Position numbers and translations under genes: made by a program. Below, one piece after another: positions 19,271-28,408 of a stretch of 64,000 nt of DNA. The notes below the pieces were generated by a model. That model worked only from the letters and a program-made list of their open reading frames with translations, searched no databases and was not told the DNA's origin. Each line of letters begins with the position of its first letter. Positions within the stretch are counted from its first letter, which is position 1. This DNA comes from Stutzerimonas stutzeri TS44 (GTDB lineage: Bacteria > Pseudomonadota > Gammaproteobacteria > Pseudomonadales > Pseudomonadaceae), in assembly GCA_000263395.1 (NCBI GenBank), contig AJXE01000002.1, forward strand, positions 310,001 through 374,000. The letters are read 5' to 3'.

Positions 19271-19720
19271 ATGCCGTACTGGTTAATGAAGTCCGAACCG
19301 GATGAATTTTCCATCCTTGATCTCGAAAAACAGCAGCAGGCGCGCTGGGATGGCGTACGCAACTACCAGGCACGCAACTTCCTGCGCGCGATGGCCGCGG
19401 GCGATCTGTTCTTCTTCTACCATTCGAGCTGCGCGGTGCCGGCCATCGCCGGCATCGGCCGCATTGCCCGTCAGGCCTATGCCGATCCGACGGCCCTGCA
19501 GCCCGCCAGCCCTTATTTCGACGCCAGGGCCAGCGCCGACAAGAATCCCTGGAGCGCGGTCGATGTCGCCTTCGTCGAGCGTTTCGCCACCCCGGTCACG
19601 CTGACCCGACTCAAGACCGAGCCCGCGCTCGCGCAACTGCCGCTGGTACAAAAGGGCAGCCGGCTTTCGGTGATGCCGGTCAGCCCTGCCGAGTGGACCG
19701 CCATACTCGCCATGCGTTGA
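19271..19720 (+). CDS. EVE domain protein
   Basis: 149 residues from the ATG at 19271 (MPYWLMKSEPDEFS), a diagnostic N-terminus of the EVE/thymocyte nuclear protein 1 family. The rest fits: RWDGVRNYQARNFLR, FFYHSS, and a closing beta segment with LPLVQKGSRLSVMPVS. EVE domains have a PUA-like fold and bind modified bases in DNA or RNA. The cellular role in bacteria is not settled. No partner restriction gene is present next to it. Confidence 0.88.
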   Translation: MPYWLMKSEPDEFSILDLEKQQQARWDGVRNYQARNFLRAMAAGDLFFFYHSSCAVPAIAGIGRIARQAYADPTALQPASPYFDARASADKNPWSAVDVAFVERFATPVTLTRLKTEPALAQLPLVQKGSRLSVMPVSPAEWTAILAMR

Positions 19721-19729
19721 GCAGGCGGC

Positions 19730-20134
19730 TCACTGGATGATCAGGTTGTTGAACAGCAGGTCCTCCACCAGCGGCTGCCCCTCCTCCTGGGTGAGCACCT
19801 CGCGCACCTGCTTCAGCGCTTCCTGACGCAGCTTCTCCTTGGCCTCGACACTGCCAAGGCTCTCGTCGGTCTGCTGCGAGAAGAGCATGACCAGCTGATT
19901 GCGGATCAGCGGCTCATGGTGCTTGACCTTGTCCTCGGCCTCCTTGCTGGCGATGCGCAGCGCGACGTCGGCCTTGTAGTACTTGAGCCGCTCGCCGGAA
20001 CCATAGTTGCCGACCAGCGCCGGAACCAGCGCGTAATAGAGCGCTTGCGGGCCGGTCTCGTCGGCAGCGGGGGAATTGGCCAGGACCGGCGCGGCCAGCG
20101 CCAGGGCGATGAAAACAAACAGGATGCGCTTCAC
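19730..20134 (-). CDS. FliL-like periplasmic protein
   Basis: 134 residues from a GTG with GGAG 8 nt upstream. A cleavable signal peptide (about 1-19, VLA-NSP) is followed by a FliL-type domain: YYALVPALVGNYG, LKYYKADVALRI, KHHEPLIRNQLVMLFSQQ and a C-terminal EDLLFNNLIIQ. Unlike flagellar FliL it has no retained membrane anchor and is not in a flagellar cluster, so a link to the motor is unproven. It is a stand-alone gene convergent with the EVE gene. Confidence 0.75.
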   Translation of the reverse strand: MKRILFVFIALALAAPVLANSPAADETGPQALYYALVPALVGNYGSGERLKYYKADVALRIASKEAEDKVKHHEPLIRNQLVMLFSQQTDESLGSVEAKEKLRQEALKQVREVLTQEEGQPLVEDLLFNNLIIQ

Positions 20135-20323
20135 GGTGCTGCTCCGCAGGAATCGGCCGCCAGCATAACCAGTGCCCGGCCCCGACCCAAGTCCCGCTTA
20201 TGCGCCGGGATTACAGGGGGCGATGCTCGTTGTACCCCGGTACTAGCCTTCTAGACTGCATGGCGCGGTAACCGCGACTACGCGGCGCTGCGCGCGCCAT
20301 CCGCTCATCACGAAGGAAATCCG

Positions 20324-21304
20324 ATGAAAGCTGTCCTGTGCAAAAGCTTCGGCCCGGCCGAGAACCTGGTCGTCGAGGAAGTCGCCAGCCCGACGCCCAA
20401 ACCCAACGAGATCCTCCTCGACGTCCACGCCGCCAGCGTCAATTTCCCCGACACCCTGATCATCGAAGGCAAATACCAGTTCAAGCCGCCGCTGCCGTTC
20501 TCACCCGGCGGTGAGGCGGCCGGCGTGGTCGCCGCGATTTGCGCCAAGGTCAGCCATCTAAAGGTCGGCGACCGGGTCATGGGACTGACCGGCTGGGGCA
20601 GCTTCGCCGAGCAGGTGGCGGTACCGGCGTACAACGTGCTGCCGATTCCGGCGCAGATGGACTTCGCCACCGCGGCCGCCTTCGGCATGACCTACGGCAC
20701 CTCGATGCATGCGCTCAAGCAGCGCGCCAACCTGCAACCGGGCGAGACCCTGCTGGTCCTCGGTGCGGCCGGCGGAGTCGGCCTGGCAGCGGTAGAGATC
20801 GGCAAGGCAATGGGTGCCCGAGTGATTGCCGCCGCTTCCAGCGCCGAGAAACTGGACGTGACGAAGCAGGCCGGCGCCGACGAACTGATCAACTACAGCG
20901 CCGAGAGCCTGCGCGACCGGCTCAAGGAGCTGACCGGCGGTCAGGGCGTGGACGTGATCTACGATCCGGTCGGCGGCAAGCTGTTCGAGGAGGCGTTTCG
21001 CAGCATTGCCTGGAACGGCCGCATGCTGGTGGTGGGGTTCGCCGCTGGTGGCGATATTCCGGCGCTGCCGGCCAACCTGCCGCTGCTCAAGGGTGCGGCG
21101 CTGGTCGGTGTGTTCTGGGGCGCGTTCGCCCAGCGTCAGCCGCAGGACAATGCCGCCAACTTCGAACAACTGTTTGCCTGGCATGCCGAAGGCCGACTGC
21201 GGCCGCTGATCTCGCAACGCCTTGCTCTGGAGCAGACTGCCGCGGCGATTGCCCAGCTCGGGCAGCGCAAGGCGGTGGGCAAGCTGGTGGTGCAGGTACG
21301 CTGA
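20324..21304 (+). CDS. Zinc-independent MDR quinone oxidoreductase family protein
   Basis: 326 residues. It has an alcohol-dehydrogenase-like fold without the catalytic zinc cysteines. N-terminal region SVNFPDTLIIEGKYQ and SPGGEAAGVV are typical of quinone oxidoreductases. A Rossmann fold with GAAGGVGLAAVEIGKAMG near 145-162 binds NADPH. Substrate is likely a quinone or an enoyl compound. AAGGA precedes the ATG. A hairpin follows the stop, separating it from convergent secB. Confidence 0.85.
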   Translation: MKAVLCKSFGPAENLVVEEVASPTPKPNEILLDVHAASVNFPDTLIIEGKYQFKPPLPFSPGGEAAGVVAAICAKVSHLKVGDRVMGLTGWGSFAEQVAVPAYNVLPIPAQMDFATAAAFGMTYGTSMHALKQRANLQPGETLLVLGAAGGVGLAAVEIGKAMGARVIAAASSAEKLDVTKQAGADELINYSAESLRDRLKELTGGQGVDVIYDPVGGKLFEEAFRSIAWNGRMLVVGFAAGGDIPALPANLPLLKGAALVGVFWGAFAQRQPQDNAANFEQLFAWHAEGRLRPLISQRLALEQTAAAIAQLGQRKAVGKLVVQVR

Positions 21305-21322
21305 CGGGCCGGTGGCGGACGA

Positions 21323-21350
21323 GAGTGGCTGGCCAGCTGGCGAGCCACTC
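21323..21350. terminator. Hairpin between convergent oxidoreductase and secB genes
   Basis: A perfect 8-bp stem GAGTGGCT/AGCCACTC with a 12-nt loop and no T-tract. Placed to separate two convergent genes, but terminator activity is uncertain. Confidence 0.45.
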
Positions 21351-21368
21351 CGCCCGCGCGGCAACGGC

Positions 21369-21854
21369 TCAGTGCTGGGACTGGCCGGCCTCTTGCTGCA
21401 TGCGCGCCATTTCCTGGGCGTAGAGCGCGTCGAAGTTCACCGGAGCCAGCATCAGCGCCGGGAACGAGCCGCGGGTAACCAGGCTGTCCAGGGTTTCGCG
21501 GGCGTAGGGGAACAGGATGTTCGGGCAGAAGGCGCCGAGCGTGTGGCTCATGGAGGCGGCGTCCAGGCCCTTGATCAGGAAGATGCCGGCCTGCTGCACT
21601 TCGGCGATGAAGGCGACTTCTTCGCCGGTCTTGACGGTGACCGAGAGCGTCAGCACCACTTCATGGAAATCGCCTTCCAGGGCCTTCTGCCGGGTGTTCA
21701 GGTCCAGCGAGACGCCGGGATTCCACTCCTGGCGGAAGATCTCCGGGCTCTTCGGCGCCTCGAACGAGAGGTCGCGGACATAGATGCGCTGCAGGGAGAA
21801 TTGCGGTCCCTGCTCGTTCTGCGCTGCGGCGCCGTTGTTTGCTTGTTCGGTCAT
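21369..21854 (-). CDS. secB: SecB, protein-export chaperone
   Basis: 161 residues, acidic. Family blocks: [41 protein letters not shown] and the C-terminal [23 protein letters not shown]. It keeps preproteins unfolded and hands them to SecA. It is the last gene of a rhodanese-grxC-secB operon, the same neighbourhood as in E. coli (yibN-grxC-secB), and faces gpmI on the other strand. Confidence 0.96.
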   Translation of the reverse strand: MTEQANNGAAAQNEQGPQFSLQRIYVRDLSFEAPKSPEIFRQEWNPGVSLDLNTRQKALEGDFHEVVLTLSVTVKTGEEVAFIAEVQQAGIFLIKGLDAASMSHTLGAFCPNILFPYARETLDSLVTRGSFPALMLAPVNFDALYAQEMARMQQEAGQSQH

Positions 21855-21902
21855 ATCAGAGCCTTCTGTTGTGCGTTTCGTATTAGAGGTGCCTGGCGGC
21901 GC

Positions 21903-22157
21903 TCAGGCCTGCAGCAACGGATCGAGCCGGCCGGCGCGCTCCAGCGCGACGAGGTCGTCACAGCCGCCGATATGCCGCTCGCCGATCCAGATCTGCGGCA
22001 CCGACGTGCGCCCGGCCTTGCTGGCCATCTCGGCGCGCAGCGTCGGGTTGCCGTCGACGGGAATTTCTTCGTAGGCCACATTCTTGCTGTCCAACAACGC
22101 CTTGGCGCGCAGGCAGTAGGGGCACCAGGCGGTGGTATAGATGACGATGTTGGGCAT
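21903..22157 (-). CDS. grxC: Glutaredoxin 3
   Basis: 84 residues from the ATG at 22157; a GTG six bases upstream, overlapping the rhodanese stop, is possible. Thioredoxin-fold glutaredoxin with active site AWCPYCLRAK (CPYC), the TSVPQIWIG cis-proline segment and GGCDDL glutathione-binding loop. It reduces disulfides using glutathione. It sits between the rhodanese gene and secB. Confidence 0.95.
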   Translation of the reverse strand: MPNIVIYTTAWCPYCLRAKALLDSKNVAYEEIPVDGNPTLRAEMASKAGRTSVPQIWIGERHIGGCDDLVALERAGRLDPLLQA

Positions 22158-22159
22158 GT

Positions 22160-22573
22160 TCACTTGACCACGGGCAGGTTGTCGCCGCGCCAGCTGGAAA
22201 TCCCTCCCGCCAGCTTGACGGCAGTGAAGCCCGCCTTCTGCAGCTCGCGGCAGGCCGTTCCGGCGTGCTGGCCCATTGCATCGACCACGATGAGCGTCTT
22301 GGCCTTGTGCTTTTCCAGCTCGCTGGTGCGGCTGACCAGCTTGTCGAGGGGAATGTTCAATGCATCGACGATGTGGCCGGTGTCGAACTCCTTCTTCGGC
22401 CGCACGTCCAACACCACGCCTTCGCCACTGTTGACCAGTGCGGTCAGTTCGCGGGTGCTCAGGCTCTTGCCACCCTTGAGGGCCTCGGTGACGGCCAGCA
22501 GGACCAGCAACGCCACGAAGATCGTGACGAGTACATAGTGGTTAGAGGCAAATTCAATCAGGTTAGCGAGCAT
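22160..22573 (-). CDS. Membrane-anchored rhodanese-like protein (YibN type), no catalytic Cys
   Basis: 137 residues from the ATG at 22573 (a TTG sits just before it). One N-terminal transmembrane helix (about 10-32) is followed by a cytoplasmic rhodanese domain with VVLDVRPKKEFDTGHI and GGISSW. The active-site loop reads IVVDAMGQHAGTA, with no cysteine at the catalytic position, so sulfurtransferase activity is unlikely. E. coli YibN, as I recall it, also lacks the canonical cysteine. It is first in the operon with grxC and secB, which hints at a role near protein export. Confidence 0.85.
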   Translation of the reverse strand: MLANLIEFASNHYVLVTIFVALLVLLAVTEALKGGKSLSTRELTALVNSGEGVVLDVRPKKEFDTGHIVDALNIPLDKLVSRTSELEKHKAKTLIVVDAMGQHAGTACRELQKAGFTAVKLAGGISSWRGDNLPVVK

Positions 22574-22716
22574 CAACAGGTACCCAGGCGATAAAATGCG
22601 GGCCAGTATACACAGCCCCCCAGCCCGGCTGAACCCTGAGCAATCGTGACCTCCGCCCGGTCAGCCAGTAGACTGGCGGCCTTTTTCACCCCGCCCCTCG
22701 CAAGGAGCCCGAACGC

Positions 22717-24267
22717 ATGTCTGCCGCGCCTACCGCCGTGCCCAAACCCCTGGTCCTGATCATCCTCGACGGCTTCGGACACAGCGACAGCCCCGAGTTC
22801 AACGCCATCCATGCGGCCCATACCCCGGTCTACGATCGCCTGCGCGCCACCCAGCCGCACGGCCTGATCTCCGGCAGCGGCATGGACGTCGGCCTGCCGG
22901 ACGGGCAGATGGGCAACTCCGAGGTCGGCCACATGAACCTCGGCGCCGGCCGCGTGGTGTACCAGGACTTCACCCGCGTCACCAAGGCGATCCGCGACGG
23001 CGAGTTCTTCGCCAATCCGACCATCTGCGCCGCGGTGGACAAGGCGGTCGCCGCCGGCAAGGCGGTGCACATCCTCGGCCTGCTTTCCGACGGCGGCGTG
23101 CACAGCCATCAGGATCATCTGGTCGCGATGGCCGAACTGGCCGCCCGGCGCGGTGCCGAGAAGATCTACCTGCACGCTTTCCTCGACGGCCGCGACACGC
23201 CGCCGAAGAGCGCCCAGAGCTCCATCGAACTGCTCGATGCCACCTTCGCCCGCCTCGGCAAGGGCCGCATCGCCAGCCTGGTCGGGCGCTACTTCGCGAT
23301 GGATCGCGACAACCGCTGGGACCGCGTCGAGCAGGCCTACCGGCTGATCGTCGACGGCACGGCCGAATACCGCTCCGCCTCTGCCGTGGACGGCCTGAAC
23401 GCCGCCTACGCGCGCGGCGAGAGCGACGAGTTCGTCAAGACCACCGCCATCGGTGAAGCGGTACGCGTGGAGGACGGCGATGCCGTGGTGTTCATGAACT
23501 TCCGCGCCGACCGCGCGCGCGAGCTGACCCGCACCTTCGTCGAGCCCGATTTCAAGGAATTCCAGCGCCCCCGCGTGCCGCAGCTGGCCGGCTTCGTCAT
23601 GCTGACTCAGTACGCCGCGAGCATTCCGGCACCGGCTGCCTTCGCCCCGCAAGCGCTGAACAATGTGCTCGGCGAATACCTGGCCAACAACGGCAAGACC
23701 CAGCTGCGCATCGCCGAGACTGAGAAGTACGCGCACGTGACCTTCTTCTTCTCCGGCGGCCGCGAGGAGCCGTTCGAGGGCGAGGAGCGCATCCTGATCC
23801 CGTCGCCGCAGGTCGCCACCTATGACCTGCAACCGCAGATGAGCGCCCCGGAAGTCACCGACCGCATCGTCGACGCCATCGAGAACCAGCGTTACGACGT
23901 CATCATCGTCAACTACGCCAACGGCGACATGGTCGGCCATACCGGCGTATTCGAAGCCGCGGTCAAGGCAGTCGAATGCCTGGACCACTGCGTCGGGCGT
24001 ATCGCCGCGGCGCTGGACAAGGTCGGCGGCGAAGCGCTGCTGACCGCCGACCACGGCAACGTCGAGCAGATGGAAGACGCCATGACCGGCCAGGCGCACA
24101 CCGCGCATACCTGCGAGCCGGTACCGTTCATCTATATAGGCAAGCGCAACGTGCGCATTCGCGAAGGCGGTGTGCTGGCCGATGTGGCGCCGACCCTGCT
24201 GACCCTGCTGGGCATGCCGGTGCCGGCGGAGATGACCGGACGCTCTATCGTCGAACTGAACGACTGA
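22717..24267 (+). CDS. gpmI: 2,3-bisphosphoglycerate-independent phosphoglycerate mutase
   Basis: 516 residues. Alkaline-phosphatase superfamily metalloenzyme: LIILDGFG binds Mn2+, [15 protein letters not shown] holds the phosphoserine nucleophile (Ser68), [11 protein letters not shown] and LTADHGNVE supply further metal ligands. It interconverts 3- and 2-phosphoglycerate in glycolysis. AAGGAG lies 9 nt upstream. It is divergent from the secB operon and followed by a GC-rich hairpin before envC. Confidence 0.96.
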   Translation: MSAAPTAVPKPLVLIILDGFGHSDSPEFNAIHAAHTPVYDRLRATQPHGLISGSGMDVGLPDGQMGNSEVGHMNLGAGRVVYQDFTRVTKAIRDGEFFANPTICAAVDKAVAAGKAVHILGLLSDGGVHSHQDHLVAMAELAARRGAEKIYLHAFLDGRDTPPKSAQSSIELLDATFARLGKGRIASLVGRYFAMDRDNRWDRVEQAYRLIVDGTAEYRSASAVDGLNAAYARGESDEFVKTTAIGEAVRVEDGDAVVFMNFRADRARELTRTFVEPDFKEFQRPRVPQLAGFVMLTQYAASIPAPAAFAPQALNNVLGEYLANNGKTQLRIAETEKYAHVTFFFSGGREEPFEGEERILIPSPQVATYDLQPQMSAPEVTDRIVDAIENQRYDVIIVNYANGDMVGHTGVFEAAVKAVECLDHCVGRIAAALDKVGGEALLTADHGNVEQMEDAMTGQAHTAHTCEPVPFIYIGKRNVRIREGGVLADVAPTLLTLLGMPVPAEMTGRSIVELND

Positions 24268-24278
24268 AGGCGGCCAGC

Positions 24279-24314
24279 GGCGCGCGGCACGGGTCGCGCG
24301 CCGTTGCGCTTTTG
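24279..24314 (+). terminator. Hairpin terminator after gpmI
   Basis: An 8-bp GC stem (24279-24286 with 24295-24302), an 8-nt loop and a short T-run about 8 nt further on. It lies in the 113-bp gap before envC. Confidence 0.55.
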
Positions 24315-24380
24315 CCTGAGGCCTGTCGGCGCTTTTTTCGGCATACTACGCCGGTCATAACGCTCGGTTGACGCCCTCCC

Positions 24381-25634
24381 ATGCCTCGTTCCCTTCTTGT
24401 CCTCGCCCTCATCTGCCTGCTCGGCACGGCCAGCGCCGACGAGCGCGCCGCCGCACGCAAGCAGATCGAAGCCGCGCGCCAGGACGTCGCCGAACTGCAG
24501 AAGCTGCTCAAGCAGATCGAGCAGGAAAAATCCGGCGTGCAGAAGCAGCTCAAGACCACCGAGAGCGAGATGGGCGAGCTGGAGAAGCAGGTCGACACCC
24601 TGCAGCAGGAGATCGACCGCAGCGAGTCTGAGCTGGAGCGCCTCGACGAGGAAAAGACCACGCTCGAAGGCGCGCGCATCGAGCAACAGCGCCTGATCGG
24701 TACCCAGGCCCGCGCCGCCTACCAGAACGGTCGCCAGGAATACCTCAAGCTGCTGCTGAACCAGCAGAATCCGGAAAAATTCAGCCGCACCCTCACCTAT
24801 TACGACTACCTGAACAAGGCCCGCTTCGAGCAGGTGGCGAGCTTCAACGAGACACTGCGCCAGCTGGCCAATGTCGAGGCCGGCATCGAGCAGCAGCGCA
24901 ACAAACTGGCGGAACAGCAGGACGGCCTGCGCGAGCGGCGCAACCAGCTCGCCGCGGTGCGCAAGGAACGCCAGCAGACGCTCGCCAAGCTCGACAGCGA
25001 CCTGTCCACCCGCGAACAGAAGCTGCAGGCCCGCCGCCAGGAGCAGGCGCAACTCGAACGCGTGCTCAAGACCATCGAGGAAACCCTGGCGCGCCAGGCG
25101 CGCGAAGCCGAACAGGCCCGCCAGCGTGCGCTGCTCGCCGAACGCGAGCGCCAGCAGCAACAGCGCCAGGCCGATGCGAAGGTCACGCCCGGCCCGCTGG
25201 TGTCCAGCAGCGGCGCCAGCTTCGGCGGCCCGTTCGCCCAGGCCAAGGGCAAGCTGCCGTGGCCAGTGGATGGCCGCTTGGTCGCCCGCTACGGCACTCC
25301 GCGCGGCGGCGACGCTCGAACCAAGTGGGATGGCGTGCTGATCGGCGCCGCGGCCGGCAGCCAGGTGCGTGCCGTGCACGGCGGCCGTGTGGTCTTCGCC
25401 GACTGGCTGCGTGGCGCCGGCCTGCTGGTGATTCTCGATCACGGCAACGGCTACCTGACGCTGTACGGACACAACCAGAGCCTGCTCAAGGACGCCGGTG
25501 ATATCGTCAAGGCCGGCGAGCCGATCGCCACCGTGGGAACCAGCGGCGGCCAGGAAGCGTCCGCATTGTATTTCGCCATCCGCCAGCAAGGCCGCCCCAG
25601 CGACCCCGCCCAATGGTGCCGCGCGCAAGGTTAG
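24381..25634 (+). CDS. envC: EnvC-like amidase activator (coiled coil plus degenerate LytM)
   Basis: 417 residues. A signal peptide (about 1-19, ASA-DER) is followed by a long coiled coil (about 25-250) and a C-terminal LytM/M23 domain (about 290-415). The zinc-binding positions are lost: TKWDGV replaces the usual HxGxD and LYFAIRQ replaces LHFEIR. It should therefore not cut peptidoglycan itself but activate AmiA/AmiB-type amidases at the septum, as E. coli EnvC does. The following ctpA gene starts 27 bp after the stop, indicating an operon. Confidence 0.9.
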   Translation: MPRSLLVLALICLLGTASADERAAARKQIEAARQDVAELQKLLKQIEQEKSGVQKQLKTTESEMGELEKQVDTLQQEIDRSESELERLDEEKTTLEGARIEQQRLIGTQARAAYQNGRQEYLKLLLNQQNPEKFSRTLTYYDYLNKARFEQVASFNETLRQLANVEAGIEQQRNKLAEQQDGLRERRNQLAAVRKERQQTLAKLDSDLSTREQKLQARRQEQAQLERVLKTIEETLARQAREAEQARQRALLAERERQQQQRQADAKVTPGPLVSSSGASFGGPFAQAKGKLPWPVDGRLVARYGTPRGGDARTKWDGVLIGAAAGSQVRAVHGGRVVFADWLRGAGLLVILDHGNGYLTLYGHNQSLLKDAGDIVKAGEPIATVGTSGGQEASALYFAIRQQGRPSDPAQWCRAQG

Positions 25635-25660
25635 CGCCGCCCTCACAACTGGAGTTCGAC

Positions 25661-26998
25661 ATGCTGCACCTGCGCCGTTTCGCCCAACCCTCCACGCTCG
25701 CCCTGGCCGTAGTGCTGGGGCTGCACGGCAGCGCCTGGGCGCAGCAGCCGGCGGCTGAGCCGACTGCGCCGGTGACGCTGGAGGCGTCGAAGAACAAGGC
25801 GCCGCTGCCGCTGGAAGAGCTGCGCACCTTCGCCGAGGTGCTCGACCGCATCAAGGCCGCCTATGTCGAACCGGTCGACGACAAGACGCTGCTGGAAAAC
25901 GCCATCAAGGGCATGCTCAGCAACCTCGATCCGCATTCGGCCTATCTCGAGCCCGAGGCCTTCGCCGAGTTGCAGGAAAGCACCAGCGGCGAGTTCGGCG
26001 GTCTGGGCATCGAGGTGGGCCAGGAGGACGGCCTGATCAAGGTGGTCTCGCCGATCGACGACACTCCGGCCTCGCGCGCCGGCATCGAGGCCGGCGACCT
26101 GATCGTCAAGATCGACGGCAAGCCGACCAAGGGCCTGTCGATGATGGACGCCGTCGCGCAGATGCGCGGCAAGCCCGGCAGCAGCATCACCCTGACCCTG
26201 GTGCGCGAAGCCGGGCGGCCGTTCGACGTCAAGCTGACGCGCGCGGTGATCAAGGTGCAGAGCGTCAAGAGCCAGCTGCTCGAATCCGGCTACGGCTACC
26301 TGCGCATCACCCAGTTCCAGATCAACACCGGCGAGGAAGTCGGCAAGGCGCTGGCGCGGCTGAAGAAGGCCAACGGCGGCAAGAAGCTCAGCGGCCTGGT
26401 GCTGGACCTGCGCAACAACCCCGGCGGCGTGCTGCAGGCGGCGGTGGAGGTGTCCGACCACTTCCTCACCAAGGGCCTGATCGTCTACACCAAGGGCCGC
26501 ATCGCCAACTCCGAACTGCGCTTCAGCGCCGACCCGGCCGATGCCAGCGAACATGTGCCGCTGGTGGTGCTGATCAACGGCGGCAGCGCCTCGGCCTCGG
26601 AAATCGTCGCCGGCGCCCTGCAGGATCACAAGCGCGGCGTGGTGATGGGCACCGACAGCTTCGGCAAGGGCTCGGTGCAGACCGTGCTGCCGCTGAACAA
26701 CGACCGTGCGCTCAAGCTCACCACCGCGCTGTACTACACGCCCAACGGCCGCTCGATCCAGGCCCAGGGCATCGTGCCGGACATCGAGGTCGCGCGCGCC
26801 AAGCTGACCCGCGAGCAGGCCGGCGACAACCTGCGTGAAGCGGATCTGGCCGGCCACCTGGGCAACGGCAACGGCGGCCCCGAACGCCCCAGCAGCACGC
26901 AGGTGGTCAGCGATTCGCCACGCCCGCAGGACGATGATTATCAGCTGGGCCAGGCGCTCAACCTGCTCAAGGGACTGAACCTCACCCGCGGTCAATGA
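25661..26998 (+). CDS. ctpA: Carboxyl-terminal processing protease, S41 family
   Basis: 445 residues from the ATG at 25661 with GGAG upstream. A signal peptide (about 1-26, AWA-QQP) precedes a PDZ domain (about 80-165) and an S41 protease core with the catalytic Ser in NGGSASASEIVAGAL and Lys in GTDSFGKGSVQT. It is a periplasmic tail-specific protease that in Pseudomonas degrades cell-wall hydrolases. The adjacent EnvC-like activator fits a cell-wall remodelling unit. Its stop overlaps the next start (ATGA). Confidence 0.92.
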   Translation: MLHLRRFAQPSTLALAVVLGLHGSAWAQQPAAEPTAPVTLEASKNKAPLPLEELRTFAEVLDRIKAAYVEPVDDKTLLENAIKGMLSNLDPHSAYLEPEAFAELQESTSGEFGGLGIEVGQEDGLIKVVSPIDDTPASRAGIEAGDLIVKIDGKPTKGLSMMDAVAQMRGKPGSSITLTLVREAGRPFDVKLTRAVIKVQSVKSQLLESGYGYLRITQFQINTGEEVGKALARLKKANGGKKLSGLVLDLRNNPGGVLQAAVEVSDHFLTKGLIVYTKGRIANSELRFSADPADASEHVPLVVLINGGSASASEIVAGALQDHKRGVVMGTDSFGKGSVQTVLPLNNDRALKLTTALYYTPNGRSIQAQGIVPDIEVARAKLTREQAGDNLREADLAGHLGNGNGGPERPSSTQVVSDSPRPQDDDYQLGQALNLLKGLNLTRGQ

Positions 26999-27804
26999 CC
27001 GGCGCCTGCCGCCGCGCCGCACTACGCCTGGGCCTGCTGCTCGGCCTGCTGAGCAGCGCGGCGCTGGCCGGCGACCTGCCGGACGCCACGCCCACAACCG
27101 CCACCAGACCGGCCCGGCTGAGCCTGGTCATCGACGATCTCGGCCAGCATCCCGCGCGCGACCGCCGCGTGCTGGCGCTGCCGGGGCCGGTGGCGCTGGC
27201 GATCCTGCCGGACACCCGCCACGCCACCGACCTCGCCGAACAGGCCCACCGCGCCGGCAAGACCGTGCTGCTGCACCTGCCGATGGCGCCCGCCGACGGG
27301 CGCTTCGCCTGGCGGCCGGAGCTGTCGCACGTCGAGCTCCAGCGCCGGCTGCACGCCGCGCTGCTGGCGGTGCCGCATGCCAGCGGGGTGAACAACCACA
27401 TGGGCAGCGTCATGACCACGCAAGCGCCGGCGATGACCGAGCTGATGCGCGAGTTGCAGCGGCGCCACCTGTTCTTCCTCGATAGCCGCACCAGCCCGCG
27501 CACCGTCGCCGCCGCCAGCGCCCAGCGCGAGCAGCTGGCGAGCCTGTCGCGCGACATCTTCCTCGATGACGATGCCAGCCCGGCGGCGGTCGCCGAACGC
27601 TTCCGCGCGGCGATCGCCTTGGCGCGCCAGCAGGGCTCGGTGGTGCTCATCGGCCATCCCTACGACAGCACGCTGGCGCTGCTGGAGCGCGAGCTGCCGA
27701 GCCTGGCGGCGCTCGGTATCGAGTGGGTCGACATCGGCCAGATGATCGCCATTCGCGGCAATCGGGCGATGGCGGCCCACGGTACAGCTGGAATTTATCG
27801 CTGA
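26995..27804 (+). CDS. Divergent polysaccharide deacetylase family protein (YibQ)
   Basis: 269 residues with an N-terminal signal peptide (about 1-25). Homology blocks LSLVIDDLGQ, ALAILPDTRHA, VLLHLPMAP, ASGVNNHMGS, FFLDSRTS and VVLIGHPYDSTL define the YibQ family, a distant branch of NodB-type deacetylases. Some metal positions are conserved (IDDLG, HMG, DSRT), but activity has not been shown as far as I know. It overlaps ctpA by 4 bp; the order envC-ctpA-yibQ suggests a role in the cell envelope. Confidence 0.87.
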   Translation: MTGACRRAALRLGLLLGLLSSAALAGDLPDATPTTATRPARLSLVIDDLGQHPARDRRVLALPGPVALAILPDTRHATDLAEQAHRAGKTVLLHLPMAPADGRFAWRPELSHVELQRRLHAALLAVPHASGVNNHMGSVMTTQAPAMTELMRELQRRHLFFLDSRTSPRTVAAASAQREQLASLSRDIFLDDDASPAAVAERFRAAIALARQQGSVVLIGHPYDSTLALLERELPSLAALGIEWVDIGQMIAIRGNRAMAAHGTAGIYR

Positions 27805-27915
27805 AGCCTGCGCAAAAGTGGCGAAGTCGGCGTGCTGCCAGCCCGGCCCGCGTATAACCTAGACCAGGCATCCGGTCGGGGCGACCGGAGCCAACACTCT
27901 GCTGCAGGGAAACGC

Positions 27916-28359
27916 ATGGATATTCAGTGGTGGTATTGGGTCATCGCGGGCGCCGCGCTGATCCTGATGGAATTGGTGGTGCCCTCGTTCTTCATTCTCT
28001 GGTTCGGCGTCGGCGCGCTGCTGGTCGCGCTGGCGATGTGGCTGCTGCCCGACCTTTCGCTGACCGCGCAGATCGCGCTGTGGAGCGGCGCATCGCTGGT
28101 GATGGTCGCGCTCTGGTTCAGGGTGTTCGCCGGCGCCCGGCTGAAGACGCAGTCCGGCACCGCGCAGGGTGAGGTCATCGGCGAAGTGGGCCTCTTGGTC
28201 AGCGCAGTCGCACCCTTCCAGCATGGCAAGGTGCGCTTCCAGAAGCCGATCCTCGGCAGCGAGCAGTGGAACTGCATGGCCGACGAGACAATTGCCGCCG
28301 GCGAGCGGGTGCGCATCGTCGCCTTCGACGGCAACAGCGTGAAAGTCGCCCGGGCCTGA
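27916..28359 (+). CDS. NfeD-like membrane protein
   Basis: 147 residues from the ATG at 27916. There are two or three hydrophobic segments (about 5-25, 30-48, 53-75), followed by an OB-fold NfeD domain (about 90-147) with GEVGLLVSAV and GERVRIVAFDGNSVKV. These short NfeD proteins are encoded next to SPFH/stomatin proteins and are thought to act with them in the inner membrane. The next gene, 49 bp downstream, is exactly such a protein. Confidence 0.88.
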   Translation: MDIQWWYWVIAGAALILMELVVPSFFILWFGVGALLVALAMWLLPDLSLTAQIALWSGASLVMVALWFRVFAGARLKTQSGTAQGEVIGEVGLLVSAVAPFQHGKVRFQKPILGSEQWNCMADETIAAGERVRIVAFDGNSVKVARA

Positions 28360-28408
28360 CACGACCCGTGCTGCAAGCGGAACAACTCACTCAACAAGGA
28401 AGCTGTTT

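Noticed and set aside
24381..25634. Active M23 peptidase reading of the EnvC-like protein
   Set aside because: Zinc-binding residues are replaced (TKWDGV, LYFAIR), so it is an activator type.
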